Positions 32,618 through 41,904 of a stretch of DNA of 64,000 nucleotides are shown here, one piece after another. Each line of letters opens with the position of its first letter. Position 1 is the stretch's first letter. The stretch covers positions 1 through 64,000 of the forward strand of contig CAZLRH010000007.1 in the NCBI GenBank assembly GCA_964562015.1. The letters are read 5' to 3'. The position numbers were made by a program, and so were the translations under genes. The DNA comes from CAZLRH01 sp964562015. Its GTDB lineage: Bacteria; Verrucomicrobiota; Verrucomicrobiia; Opitutales; JABDGR01. The notes below the pieces were generated by a model that made no database searches, was not told where the DNA came from, and saw nothing but the letters and a program-made list of their open reading frames with translations.

Positions 32618-34891
32618 TCACCGGCGAAACTTAAAGGCCAGGGCCAGCCAGGCCAGCCAAGCCACCCCTGAAACCGCCACGCCGAGATGAAATCCGCTGG
32701 GAATGTATTCGACCACGAGATGATGGCGGCCGGCGGCCAGGGGAATGGCGCGCAGGATGTAGTTGGCCGGTAAGATTTCGTAGTGGGACTGGACGCTGCC
32801 CTCCAGCGGGCGGGCGTGCCAGTCGCGGCTGTAAAGGTCGGTGAGCAAGAGCAGCGTGGGCGTCAGCGTGTCGGCCTCGAGGGTCAGGGAATCCGTGGTG
32901 GTGGCGAGCAAACGGACGGTGCCGGGCGCGCCGGGTTGCGGCTTCGGCGCAGGTTCGGATTCGAGCAGAACGGTCTGGTGCGGGTCAAAAGACGAATCCA
33001 TCAGCCGGGCGAACATCATATCCTTTTTTGGCATAACATCATAATTGGCCAGCAATTGCACCCTGGGCAAGGGGTCGGTCCGCTCAATCACTTGCAGTCC
33101 TTGGGGGTCAGGAACAAACGCATAGCGCAGGCGCAGCATCGCATAAAGAGGGGGCAGAAGGTGGATATCGAGGTACTGCGTCGCCTTGGCCGGATCGACT
33201 CCCTGCGTCAGGGCCATGAATTCGGCGTAGCGTTTGAGGACGCCGGGGTCGTTGCCGCCCACGTCCGGCGCACCGAGGAGGAATCCGTTATTGAGGAGTG
33301 GCAGATCAAGCGTCCGGTAATCGCCCGGGTGGGCAGCGATGAATGCCTGCTGGTCGTGGGGCATGGCGTCCTCGAGCGGAGTCATCTTCAGGCCCGTCGC
33401 GGCAAAATGGAGCATTTCGAGGGGCAGCAAAATAATCGGTACCCAGCACAGCACGGGCCACCGCGGCAGGCCAAACAGTGTCCCGCTGAGCACCAGCAGC
33501 AGTCCGCCCGCACTGAGGAGCGCAGTCGCCGCTTGCAGGCCGGCGCGGTGGATGAATACGGGATCGCTGAGCAGCGACGACGCCAGGGCGCTTTCGCCGG
33601 AGTTGTCCACAAACGCGAGCAAGGGACCGAGGCTCGACGGCGCGGAAAAAAAGAAAAAGCCGACAATCCCAAAAAACAGCCCGCCCACGAGCGCGCCCAA
33701 CGCCGCCACGCGACCAGGGGGACGGCGACGCAACAAGGCGTCCGCACCCGCGCCCAGTACCAGCGTCAAAAACAGCAGCGCCGGGAAAGTAAATTTCGAC
33801 AGACCCCGAAAGCGGTCAAAAGTCGGCACATGGTGGTAGAGCAATTCGAGCAGCGGGGTATGTGCTCCGAGTGCGAGCAGAAAAAGCAAAACGGCGACGG
33901 CGCAATCCGTCCGCACCAGGAAACGGCGCGCGCGGTCCGCCAATCCCACGGCTATCAGCACCACGCCGGAGGCGCCGAGAAACAGCGCCATCTCCCAAAG
34001 ATAGCAGCGCCCCCAATAGGCATGGTCGCCGAAGTCGCCAAAAAAATTCGGCACGACCAGGGTGAGCAAATTTTCCGGGGGAAAGGAAAACATGCTGACA
34101 AAAGGAAAACTCAACGGGTCCTGCCGCATGCTTTCCGCCGCGGCGGACAACCCGGGAAAAAGTTGCGCCGCCGCCAGCGCCGCCGCCGTGACATAAACCA
34201 ACATCAGCGCCGGCAGCGCGCGGTAGCGAACACTAGATTGCGCGAGCGTATGCACCAAGGCGTGCACCCCAGCGGCCACCGCAGTGTAGACAACGTACTG
34301 GGGCTGGCCGCCGAGAATTTGCAGGCATCCGGCGGCACTCGCAAGCAGCAGGCCGCGCGGCCGGCGCGTCTGCCCGTAATTTTCCAAACCGAGAAAAATC
34401 CACGGCGCCCAGGCCATGGAGCACAAGTTGGAAAGATGTCCCGCAAAAACATGCGGTAGCACCACGCCGCTGAGCGGAAAAACCACGCCGCACAGAATTG
34501 CCGCAGCCGGGTGATAACCCCGCCGGGCGGCCCAGGCATAGACGCCCGCGCCCAGGATCAACAGTTGCAGTATAATTGAAAAGTTGAGCGCGCGGTCCAG
34601 CGGGAGAATCAAGAAAATCGCATTCGGCGGGTAAAACAGCGCCGATTGAAAACCGCCGAGAAACGGCTGGCCCGCGTAGGTGTACGGATTCCACCGCGGC
34701 AAATGGCCGGCCCGCAGGCTGTCGGCAGCGAAAGCGCGCCAGGCGACAAATTGGTTAATGAGGTCGGACCGCGGCGAGGTGAGCAGCAGGCCGGTCGGAA
34801 TCAGCCACACCGCCACGAGCGCGGCGACGGCCAGCAAACCCAGCACGCGCCACTCGGTGCGGTTGAACAGGAGGCGGGGCACGGGGTTCAT
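32618..34891 (-). CDS. YfhO-family polytopic membrane protein (GT-C-like)
   Basis: Large integral membrane protein (757 aa, about 13 spans) of the YfhO family. Members are predicted or shown to glycosylate lipid-linked polymers such as teichoic acids in Firmicutes; their role in Gram-negatives is unknown. Family features: SDLINQFVAWRAFAADSLRA followed by PRWNPYTYAGQPFLGGFQSA (the first periplasmic loop with Asp and the PxWNP motif), LSGVVLPHVFAGHLSNL, and a C-terminal periplasmic beta-domain with DLYSRDWHARPLEGSVQ and LRAIPLAAGRHHLVVEY. The ATG at 34891 is chosen over an upstream GTG-type extension. It follows the DUF362-like gene on the same strand by 89 bp. Confidence 0.85.
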   Translation of the reverse strand: MNPVPRLLFNRTEWRVLGLLAVAALVAVWLIPTGLLLTSPRSDLINQFVAWRAFAADSLRAGHLPRWNPYTYAGQPFLGGFQSALFYPPNAIFLILPLDRALNFSIILQLLILGAGVYAWAARRGYHPAAAILCGVVFPLSGVVLPHVFAGHLSNLCSMAWAPWIFLGLENYGQTRRPRGLLLASAAGCLQILGGQPQYVVYTAVAAGVHALVHTLAQSSVRYRALPALMLVYVTAAALAAAQLFPGLSAAAESMRQDPLSFPFVSMFSFPPENLLTLVVPNFFGDFGDHAYWGRCYLWEMALFLGASGVVLIAVGLADRARRFLVRTDCAVAVLLFLLALGAHTPLLELLYHHVPTFDRFRGLSKFTFPALLFLTLVLGAGADALLRRRPPGRVAALGALVGGLFFGIVGFFFFSAPSSLGPLLAFVDNSGESALASSLLSDPVFIHRAGLQAATALLSAGGLLLVLSGTLFGLPRWPVLCWVPIILLPLEMLHFAATGLKMTPLEDAMPHDQQAFIAAHPGDYRTLDLPLLNNGFLLGAPDVGGNDPGVLKRYAEFMALTQGVDPAKATQYLDIHLLPPLYAMLRLRYAFVPDPQGLQVIERTDPLPRVQLLANYDVMPKKDMMFARLMDSSFDPHQTVLLESEPAPKPQPGAPGTVRLLATTTDSLTLEADTLTPTLLLLTDLYSRDWHARPLEGSVQSHYEILPANYILRAIPLAAGRHHLVVEYIPSGFHLGVAVSGVAWLAWLALAFKFRR

Positions 34892-34980
34892 GCCGGAAGC
34901 GGCGGAAGCTGAAGGTAAATCCGGCAAGAGAAAGGGAGGAATCGATTCCGCCAGGGCGCGCCCGGCCGAGCGCCGAAGGT

Positions 34981-36204
34981 TTATTTCGGCAGGCGCGTGA
35001 GGAAGATGCGGCTCTTGCTGAAGTCGCCGAGACCCACCTGGCGGGCGTAATCGAGGAACGCCGGCTGGTCGAGCAAGGGCATCCGCGCGTGCGAACGGGC
35101 CAGGTTGATACGGTCAAATAAAATGGAGTCTAGAATCACCGGGTTCTGGCTCATCAGCAGCGTGGGCTCGGATTCGGTGTAAAGGGCGTTGAATCGCGGG
35201 CCGCCGATAAATTGGTATCGCTCCAGCGACAACAGGGTGACTACCAGCCCGCGGGACAGTTCCGGAATCGCGGCCATTTGTGCGACGGCGACGGCCCCGG
35301 TCGCGGGGTTTTGCATGAAGCGCTCGGTGTTGTTGCACAAATTCAGCGAGGCGTTGACCAGCGCGCCGCTGACGCCCAACTGCGGCTGGTCGATGCCGAC
35401 GGGCAGGTTGATCCAGAAATCCACGTCGAGGAGTAGCGGCACGGGAAGGAGTGACAGGCGGTCATTGGTTTTGATTTTCCAGTCGAACTCGTTGCGGATG
35501 TACTTTTGTTGCGCGCTGTCAGGCGCCGGGAGCGGGCTGTCGTAAAACCAGGTGGTGGGATCATAGTACTTGCCGCGCTCGAGCACGAGGACGGGCACGC
35601 CCTCGAACAGCTCGTCCGAAGCGGCCCCCGCGCCTGGCAGATAACCGGCGGCGCGCAGGCGGCTTTCACTTTGATCCACGAGAAAAAGCTCCTCCGGCTT
35701 GAAGCCACGGGCGACCAAGGCCGCGATGACGGCCCGCGTCAGCGCCGGCGGCGTGGTGAGGCCGACCGTGCCGGTGGAGACTTTCAGGCCGGCACGGTGC
35801 TTCGAGCCCGGCTCGAGTTTTTTGCCGAATCGCGTTTCAAAATCCGTGAACAAGGCATCGACGGCGGCGCGGTAATCCTTTTCGCCAAAGCCGGCGAGCC
35901 GGTATTCCCAGAGCCAGGAGCGCGGGTCCTTCGGGTCCACGGCTTGGCTGGAATCTGAACGGGCCTTGGGCAATTCGCCAACCCCTGCGGGCGGCGACGC
36001 GGGTTTGGTGTTATCGTTGGCTTTATCCGGCAAGGGTGAAGGTGCCGGTGCCGGCGGAACAAAGACGGGCACGCGCGGGGCGGGCTCCGTGGGCAGGCCG
36101 GGCGAAACGGCGGCGAGGTAACGCACGGGCGGGGCGGATTGCGCCGACGCCGGAACCGCGCTCCAGCCGAGCGCCAACAGACAGCAGAGAACTCGCATGG
36201 GCAT
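34981..36204 (-). CDS. DUF362-like secreted protein
   Basis: Exported protein of 407 residues whose closest resemblance is the DUF362 family of unknown function. A signal peptide (MRVLCCLLALGWSAVPASAQ) precedes a Pro-rich linker to about residue 75. The folded part includes TPPALTRAVIAALVARGFKP followed by ELFLVDQSESRLRAAGY, typical of DUF362 (index-like helix, then Asp). Later come VDFWINLPVGIDQPQLGVSG and ALVNASLNLCNNTERF, matching the DUF362 statement of multiple Asn/Asp in that region. The start could be 36204 or 36198. It is divergent from a TPR lipoprotein across 77 bp and upstream of yfhO. Confidence 0.68.
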   Translation of the reverse strand: MPMRVLCCLLALGWSAVPASAQSAPPVRYLAAVSPGLPTEPAPRVPVFVPPAPAPSPLPDKANDNTKPASPPAGVGELPKARSDSSQAVDPKDPRSWLWEYRLAGFGEKDYRAAVDALFTDFETRFGKKLEPGSKHRAGLKVSTGTVGLTTPPALTRAVIAALVARGFKPEELFLVDQSESRLRAAGYLPGAGAASDELFEGVPVLVLERGKYYDPTTWFYDSPLPAPDSAQQKYIRNEFDWKIKTNDRLSLLPVPLLLDVDFWINLPVGIDQPQLGVSGALVNASLNLCNNTERFMQNPATGAVAVAQMAAIPELSRGLVVTLLSLERYQFIGGPRFNALYTESEPTLLMSQNPVILDSILFDRINLARSHARMPLLDQPAFLDYARQVGLGDFSKSRIFLTRLPK

Positions 36205-36281
36205 GGGGGACAACGGGGTTACCAACGTTGTTGCGTTTGGCGCCGGTTGCGGTTAACAAATCCTCACTTCTCTGTTCCAGA

Positions 36282-38036
36282 ATGCAAGCTTCGTTTAGCC
36301 ACTTCCGTCTCCTCCTGGGCCCGCTCGCGGCCGGGGCGCTGCTGTTTTCGGGTTGTTCAAAAACCGTGACGACGGTCGAGACGGTGCCGGATCGCAACGT
36401 GCAAATCACCGCCGCCCTCGCCGCCGCCGACCAACAAATGGCGGCCGGCCAGATTCCCGCGGCCATCACGGCGCTCGAGGTTTTGCGCGCGGCCAACCCC
36501 GCCCGGCCCGACGTGCTGGAGGCGCTGGCGTTTGCGCGCAGCCACGCGGGCGACCGCGTCGAGGCCGCGGCCCTCTTCGAACAGGCGGCCCAAGCCGACC
36601 CCGAACGGCGTTCGCTGCTGGTTTATGCGGCCAGTCTCGACGCAAGCGCCGGAGATCACGTCAACGCCGCGCGGGTTTATCAGGCTTACCTCAAGGATTT
36701 CCCCAAAGATGCCGCGGCGTGGAAAAATCTCGCGCAGGAATTGCAGGCGCTCGGGCAATCGCGCCCGGCGTTGGACGCCTACCTCGAGGCGCTGAAACAA
36801 ACATCCGACCACCAGCCGACCGCCCGCGTCGCCACCGACATCGGACAACTTTTTCTGAATTTGCGCGACTCCGTGCAGGCCGAAGCGTGGTTCAAAAACG
36901 CGCTTTTACGGCAGCCCGATCTCGCGACGCTGGTGCGGGCTAAAATCGGCTTGTTGCAAATTGCGAAACTGCGCAACGATGCCGGCAGTGCGGGAAAATT
37001 GCTGGCGGAATTGGATGTGATCCCCGAAGGCCATGCCGCGTTGGTGGCCGCGAATCTCGCGCCTCCGCCCCCGCCAACCGCGGCCAGCCCGCCGGCGGAA
37101 AAACCGCCGGTTGCTCCGACCGCGACGGCTCCTGCGCCAGCAAATCCTGCGGCAGCGTCAACTGCCTCGGCCACGGTTGCGGTCACTGCACCAGGGCCCG
37201 CGTTGGCCCCGGCCCCCACGCCCGTCACTTCGTCGACACCGGTTGCCGCTTCGGCACCTGTCGCGACTCCGGCGCCTGCTGCCGTTGCTCCCACGAATGT
37301 CACCGCGGATGTTCCTGCGCCGAATCCGGTGGCACCGTCCGCCACTTCCACGCCGCCAGCCACTGCGTCGCCGACGCCGGCAGAAATCGGCTTGGCGGCG
37401 GCGCCAGAATCTTCGCCTCCTATTAATACTGTGCTGGCGGCCAATGCACCGGAAGCGTCTCCGCCCTCTCCGACGCCGGCCCTAGGCCGCACTGGTGGAG
37501 TTAAACCGGAACCCACCGCATCCGCCGCCGCCGCCACGCCCGCGGCCATGGCACCTTTGCCTACTGCTGCGCCCGCCACGCCGAGCCCGCTCGACGAGGC
37601 CAAGCGGGCCCGCGCCGAAGGCCGCTCCGCCGACGCCATCCGCCTGTACTCAAAAATTCTCGGCCAGGAGGACACCGATCCGTCCGTGTGGCTCGGCCTG
37701 GCCCAGTCCTATTTTGACGACCACCAATTCGCCAACGCCGTCAACGTCATGCACGAGGCCATGCGGCGCGCGCCGGACGACCCGAGTTACGTGGTCGTTT
37801 ATTTGCAAATGGTGAAAGCGAGCCAGCCGCCGACCGTTTACGGCGAGGAATTAAGCGCGGCGTACAATCAATTTCCCGCGAGCGGGGACATCGTGCTCAT
37901 CGTGGCGGACTCCCTGCGCGCGCGGGGCGACAACGTCAACGCGGCGCGCGTGCTGGACAATTTCCTCCGCAGTGCGCCGAACGACCCGCGCCGCGCCGAG
38001 GCCGAAGCCGCGCGGGCGGCGTTGCCCGCGAAATAG
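36282..38036 (+). CDS. TPR-repeat lipoprotein with long Pro/Ala linker
   Basis: Envelope lipoprotein of 584 residues. The signal ends in a lipobox (LLFSGC, Cys at about residue 24), so the mature protein is lipid-anchored. N-terminal TPR units follow (QMAAGQIPAAITALEVLRAA, RVYQAYLKDFPKDAAAWKNL, SRPALDAYLEALKQT). A linker of about 200 residues made almost wholly of Pro, Ala, Thr and Ser runs from about 245 to 440. A second TPR block follows (KRARAEGRSADAIRLYSKIL to the end). The role may be scaffolding of an envelope complex. The ATG at 36282 is chosen from the signal peptide. Confidence 0.8.
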   Translation: MQASFSHFRLLLGPLAAGALLFSGCSKTVTTVETVPDRNVQITAALAAADQQMAAGQIPAAITALEVLRAANPARPDVLEALAFARSHAGDRVEAAALFEQAAQADPERRSLLVYAASLDASAGDHVNAARVYQAYLKDFPKDAAAWKNLAQELQALGQSRPALDAYLEALKQTSDHQPTARVATDIGQLFLNLRDSVQAEAWFKNALLRQPDLATLVRAKIGLLQIAKLRNDAGSAGKLLAELDVIPEGHAALVAANLAPPPPPTAASPPAEKPPVAPTATAPAPANPAAASTASATVAVTAPGPALAPAPTPVTSSTPVAASAPVATPAPAAVAPTNVTADVPAPNPVAPSATSTPPATASPTPAEIGLAAAPESSPPINTVLAANAPEASPPSPTPALGRTGGVKPEPTASAAAATPAAMAPLPTAAPATPSPLDEAKRARAEGRSADAIRLYSKILGQEDTDPSVWLGLAQSYFDDHQFANAVNVMHEAMRRAPDDPSYVVVYLQMVKASQPPTVYGEELSAAYNQFPASGDIVLIVADSLRARGDNVNAARVLDNFLRSAPNDPRRAEAEAARAALPAK

Positions 38037-38096
38037 GTGTTGGCGTCGGCGGGGGCGTCAAATTTTTCGGAAATTGCAGCCTTTACCCCACCCCCC

Positions 38097-39590
38097 ATGA
38101 GTACACTGAATTCGACTGGTCGCAAATTCGCCGCCGCCCTCAGCCTGCTGGCCCTCGCCCACTCTGCCCGCGCGGTCGATGCTCCCGCGGTGCCCGCAAC
38201 AGCCGTGGATCGAAGTGCCGCCCTCGCCGCCGTGGCCCGCCGCACCAACCTGCCGCCCGACGCCGACGATCCGGCGCGGCCGCAAAACACGCGCCTGCTC
38301 AAGCCCGGCATTTGGACCGACGATGTGGGCGTGGACGACAACGGCAACATCTTCAATCAATACAAGCGCTCCTCCTACGGAACCTGGAGCAATTACGACG
38401 AGGCCAAGGCCAATCCGTATCCCATCCCCGAAGTTCTGGTGTTGAAAAACGGTGAGAAAGTGAAAGATGCCGACACCTGGTGGAAGTTGCGGCGACCCGA
38501 AATTCTGGAGGACTTTTTCACTTATGTTTATGGACGGATTCCCGCGAACACTCCGAAAATCTCCTGGGAGGTGACGACCCAGACGACGGACACGGTGAAG
38601 ACGAAAACCATCGTCGGGCACATCGACAATTCCGCCTACCCCGCCGCGACCCCGACTATTTTGCTCACGCTTTCGCTGCCCGCCCAGGCGACCGGACCCG
38701 TGCCGGTCATGGTGGCGCTCTCAGCCGGCGGCGGTGGCGGCCCCCGGCGCGGCGCTCCACCGCCCGCCGCGAGCGGCGCGCCGGTTGCGACCGGGCCGGT
38801 CGCGGCGCCGCCCGCGAATCGCGCAGGCCGCAGCAGCACCGAGCTTTCTCCTCTGCAACAGGCGCTGGCCCGCGGCTGGGGTTACGCAACTTTTAACACC
38901 GGCAGCGTGCAGCAGGACAGCGCCGCGGGCCTGACTTCGGGCATCATCGGCCTCATGAATCAGGGCCAGCCGCGGAAAAGCCCCGACGCCTGGGGTGTGC
39001 TGACGGCCTGGACGTGGGGCTTGAGCCGGGCCATCGATTATTTCGAGACGGACCAGGACGTGGACGCCAAACGCCTCGGCGTCGAGGGTCATTCGCGCTG
39101 GGGCAAGACTGCTCTGTGGGCCGCCGCCCAGGATCAACGCTGGGCCATCGTTTATGCCAGTTGCTCCGGCGAAGGCGGCGCCAAACTTTTCCGCCGCAAC
39201 TTCGGCGAAACCACCGACAACATCGCGAACTCCTACTGGATGGCGGTAAATTTCCGCAACTACGGCGGCCGCTGGAACGACTTGCCGGTCGACGCGAACG
39301 AATTGATTGCGCTCGTGGCTCCGCGGCCCGCCTTCATCACCGGCGCCACCCAAGACCCCTGGTCCGACCCGCACGGGGAATTCCTCGCCGCCGTGGGCGC
39401 CGGCCCGGTGTACCGCCTTCTCGGCAAAAAAGATCTCGGCACGACGGAAATGCCCGCGCCGGATGTCGCGCTGGTGGCCGGCGACGTGGCTTTTCGCGAA
39501 CACATCGGCGCGCATACGGATATCCCGGACTGGCCGGTGTTCCTTGATTACGCCGCCAAATATTTCAGCGCGTCAAAACCGAAAAATTAG
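38097..39590 (+). CDS. CE15 4-O-methyl-glucuronoyl methylesterase with loop insertion
   Basis: Secreted esterase predicted to cut ester bonds between glucuronic acid on xylan and lignin alcohols. The 497 residues have a signal peptide (LSLLALAHSARAVDA) and the family opening PEVLVLKNGEKVKDADTWWK. The nucleophile is Ser333 in GVEGHSRWGKTALWAA, the acid is the Glu in CSGEGGAKLFRR, and the His is in HIGAHTDIPDWPVF. These match CE15. Residues 211-246 hold a Gly/Arg then Pro/Ala insertion (GGGGGPRRGAPPPAASGAPV) directly after a core strand near the active site. It starts 60 bp after the TPR lipoprotein gene and could be its operon partner. Confidence 0.88.
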   Translation: MSTLNSTGRKFAAALSLLALAHSARAVDAPAVPATAVDRSAALAAVARRTNLPPDADDPARPQNTRLLKPGIWTDDVGVDDNGNIFNQYKRSSYGTWSNYDEAKANPYPIPEVLVLKNGEKVKDADTWWKLRRPEILEDFFTYVYGRIPANTPKISWEVTTQTTDTVKTKTIVGHIDNSAYPAATPTILLTLSLPAQATGPVPVMVALSAGGGGGPRRGAPPPAASGAPVATGPVAAPPANRAGRSSTELSPLQQALARGWGYATFNTGSVQQDSAAGLTSGIIGLMNQGQPRKSPDAWGVLTAWTWGLSRAIDYFETDQDVDAKRLGVEGHSRWGKTALWAAAQDQRWAIVYASCSGEGGAKLFRRNFGETTDNIANSYWMAVNFRNYGGRWNDLPVDANELIALVAPRPAFITGATQDPWSDPHGEFLAAVGAGPVYRLLGKKDLGTTEMPAPDVALVAGDVAFREHIGAHTDIPDWPVFLDYAAKYFSASKPKN

Positions 39591-39693
39591 CAACCGCATT
39601 GCCGCTTGGAAAAGACCGAGAGAGCCGCTGCCAGCAAGGCTGCGGGCAGCATGCAGCATTTTGAATTTTCAATTTTGAATCCTGAATTCAAAC

Positions 39694-40767
39694 TCACCCC
39701 TGCCCGCCATTCGGGTAGCTGCCGAGCCATTTGACAAACGGGCAGTGGCGGCGCAGCGCCTCGACGGCCTCCTGCACGACGGCGTCCTGCCAGTGGCCGA
39801 TACAGTCAATGAAAAAGTAATAATGCCAAGCCTTCTGGCGGCTGGGGCGCGATTCAATTTTCGACAGGTTCACGCCGCGCGTGCTGAAGGGCTCGAGCGC
39901 GCGCAGGAGCGCGCCGGGTTCGTCGTTGAGCGAGAAAACCAGGCTGGTCTTGTCGCGCCCGGGCCCGAGGGGCGCGGAGACGGTTTTGCCGAGCACGAGA
40001 AAGCGCGTGATGTTGTCCAGGCGGTCCTGAATGCCCGCGGCCACGACGGGCACGCCGTACAAATCCGCCGCCAGCCGGCCCGCCACGGCAGCCGCGCCGG
40101 GCGTTTCACGCGCCTGGCACACCGCCGCGGATGTGCTTGACGCCTCGCACAATTGCGCGGACGGCAGATTGCGCCGGAGCCAGTCCCGGCATTGGCCGAG
40201 CGCCTGGTCCTTGGAAAAGACGATGGATATTTTCTCCAGCGGCTCCTTGGAAATCAGGCAGTGCTCGATGGGGAGGAAGACTTGCGCGACGATTTTGAGG
40301 TCGGTCTCGACCAGCATGTCGAGCGAGTGGAAAACCGCGCCTTCGGTGGAATTCTCGATGGGCACCACGCCGTGGTCGGCGTCGCCATGCTCGACGGCGG
40401 TGAAGACGTCGGGAATGGTCGCACACGGGCGGCACGGCAGGCTGGACCCGAAATTTTTCAACGCGGCCTGATGAGTGTAGGTCGCCTCGGGCCCGAGGTA
40501 GGCGATGACCATTTCCTTCTGCAAGGCGAGCGAGGCCGAAATGATTTCACGGTAAATGGCCCGCAGGGCCGGCGACGCCAGCGGGCCGGGATTCGCGGCG
40601 GCCAGGCGCTCAAACACGGCTTCCTCGCGGCTCGGCACATAGACCTGCGCGCCCTGCTGGTGCTTGACGCGCCCGACTTCGGAAGCCAGCCGCACGCGCG
40701 CGTTCAGACGCTCGATGATTTCGAGGTCCACCGCGTCGATTTTCTTGCGCAAGGTATCGAGGTCCAC
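39694..40767 (-). CDS. pheA: Bifunctional chorismate mutase / prephenate dehydratase
   Basis: P-protein that converts chorismate to prephenate and then phenylpyruvate for phenylalanine synthesis. The 357 residues have a chorismate mutase domain (LDTLRKKIDAVDLEIIERLN, residues 1-85). A prephenate dehydratase domain follows (IAYLGPEATYTHQAALKNFG, VVPIENSTEGAVFHSLDML, and the catalytic TRF in RLDNITRFLVLG). A C-terminal ACT domain (DEPGALLRALEPFSTRGVNL, then KIESRPSR) would bind phenylalanine. The only sensible start is GTG at 40767 (VDLDTLRKK); no ATG fits and the upstream 107 bp to scpB is AT-rich. It is downstream of scpB. Confidence 0.93.
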   Translation of the reverse strand: MDLDTLRKKIDAVDLEIIERLNARVRLASEVGRVKHQQGAQVYVPSREEAVFERLAAANPGPLASPALRAIYREIISASLALQKEMVIAYLGPEATYTHQAALKNFGSSLPCRPCATIPDVFTAVEHGDADHGVVPIENSTEGAVFHSLDMLVETDLKIVAQVFLPIEHCLISKEPLEKISIVFSKDQALGQCRDWLRRNLPSAQLCEASSTSAAVCQARETPGAAAVAGRLAADLYGVPVVAAGIQDRLDNITRFLVLGKTVSAPLGPGRDKTSLVFSLNDEPGALLRALEPFSTRGVNLSKIESRPSRQKAWHYYFFIDCIGHWQDAVVQEAVEALRRHCPFVKWLGSYPNGGQG

Positions 40768-40873
40768 GGGAAAGAGATAAAAAATGAAGAAGATTTCTTG
40801 GACAGAATTAACGAAATTACGGAAAATAATTGCCGGAAGTATTCTTATCCCATTTGTTAATTCGGTCAAAAAC

Positions 40874-41716
40874 TCAGTTGGATTGGGCGGGTGCTGCTTC
40901 AGGAGTTGCTTCGGCGGGGGCTTCGACGGCCGCGAGGCCCATGTCCGTGTCCGAAAGCAATTCCTCCTGCTCCTCGGGTTGGGTGGCGCGGCGAATCCAT
41001 TCGTTGAGCTGGCCGGGCGAGACCACGTCGGTCGCCGGCAGTTCCTCGACCGAGCGGATGCCGCAGAATTCCAAAAATTTGTCCGTGGTGGCGTACTGGA
41101 TGGGGCGGCCCGGCAATTCGGCACGGCCCGAGACGTAGACGAGTTCCAGTTCGAGCAGGCGCATCATCGCGCTGTCGCCGGCCACGCCACGCACGGCCTC
41201 GATCTCGGCTCGCGTGACCGGCTGGCGGTAGGCCACGAGCGCGAGGGTTTCCAGGGCGGCCTGGGAAAGGCGCAGCGGCTTCGGGGCTTCGCGCATCAGG
41301 CGCACCCAATCGCCATATTCCGGCGCTACCGCGAGGCGGAAGCCGGAGGGGCCCTGAATCAGGCGGCACACTTCGCCGGAGGTTTCCATTTCCAAAGCAA
41401 TGGCCTCCATGGCGTCGCGAATCTGCGTGGCGGTCAGCAACGACGGCACTTGGGACATCAGCTCCTGCATGACGCTCTGATCCGGCGCGGTGAGGACACC
41501 CTCGGCGGGCGGCGTGGTGATGACGACCGGCGGGGGCGGAGGCGTGGCGATGGCGGGATCGATCGCCCCGGCGGCCTCCGGCTCCTCGAGGGCCAGCGCC
41601 GGCTGCTCAATCTCGTCATGGTAGCGCGTGACGACGGCCTGAATGTCCTTGATGGACAGAGGCTCGGACGTGCTCAGCAGGAGCGCGCGCAGGATTTTCT
41701 TGAGGTTGAATTCCAT
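40874..41716 (-). CDS. scpB: Segregation and condensation protein B
   Basis: Winged-helix kleisin-associated subunit of the SMC-ScpAB condensin, acting on the nucleoid. The 280 residues carry the first winged helix (LKKILRALLLSTSEPLSIKD) and the second (LSQAALETLALVAYRQPVTR, AEIEAVRGVAGDSAMMRLLE, GRPIQYATTDKFLEFCGI). A Pro/Ala-rich insertion at about 40-80 (IATPPPPPVVITTPP) separates the first helix pair. The C-terminal tail is acidic and Ala-rich. scpA and smc are not in the window. It is followed by pheA on the same strand. Confidence 0.93.
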   Translation of the reverse strand: MEFNLKKILRALLLSTSEPLSIKDIQAVVTRYHDEIEQPALALEEPEAAGAIDPAIATPPPPPVVITTPPAEGVLTAPDQSVMQELMSQVPSLLTATQIRDAMEAIALEMETSGEVCRLIQGPSGFRLAVAPEYGDWVRLMREAPKPLRLSQAALETLALVAYRQPVTRAEIEAVRGVAGDSAMMRLLELELVYVSGRAELPGRPIQYATTDKFLEFCGIRSVEELPATDVVSPGQLNEWIRRATQPEEQEELLSDTDMGLAAVEAPAEATPEAAPAQSN

Positions 41717-41904
41717 GGCTAGGGGACGGGCGACCAGCGTTGCGCAAACCCGCCAAACCCCGCAACACTCAAATTTATATTCTCCGTCCGGGAGCGAGAT
41801 TTACCGCCGCTTTACTGGCGGCAGGCATGAATAGGGGGACGGTTTTGTCTTGGGTAATTTCTCGCGAGCCGGTAACATGTCACCTTGAGCCGACCTGAAC
41901 AACC

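Noticed and set aside
32783..34459. 558-aa open frame antisense to the YfhO gene
   Set aside because: Composition is dominated by Arg, Gln and Gly with no motif, and it is the mirror of a clear membrane protein.
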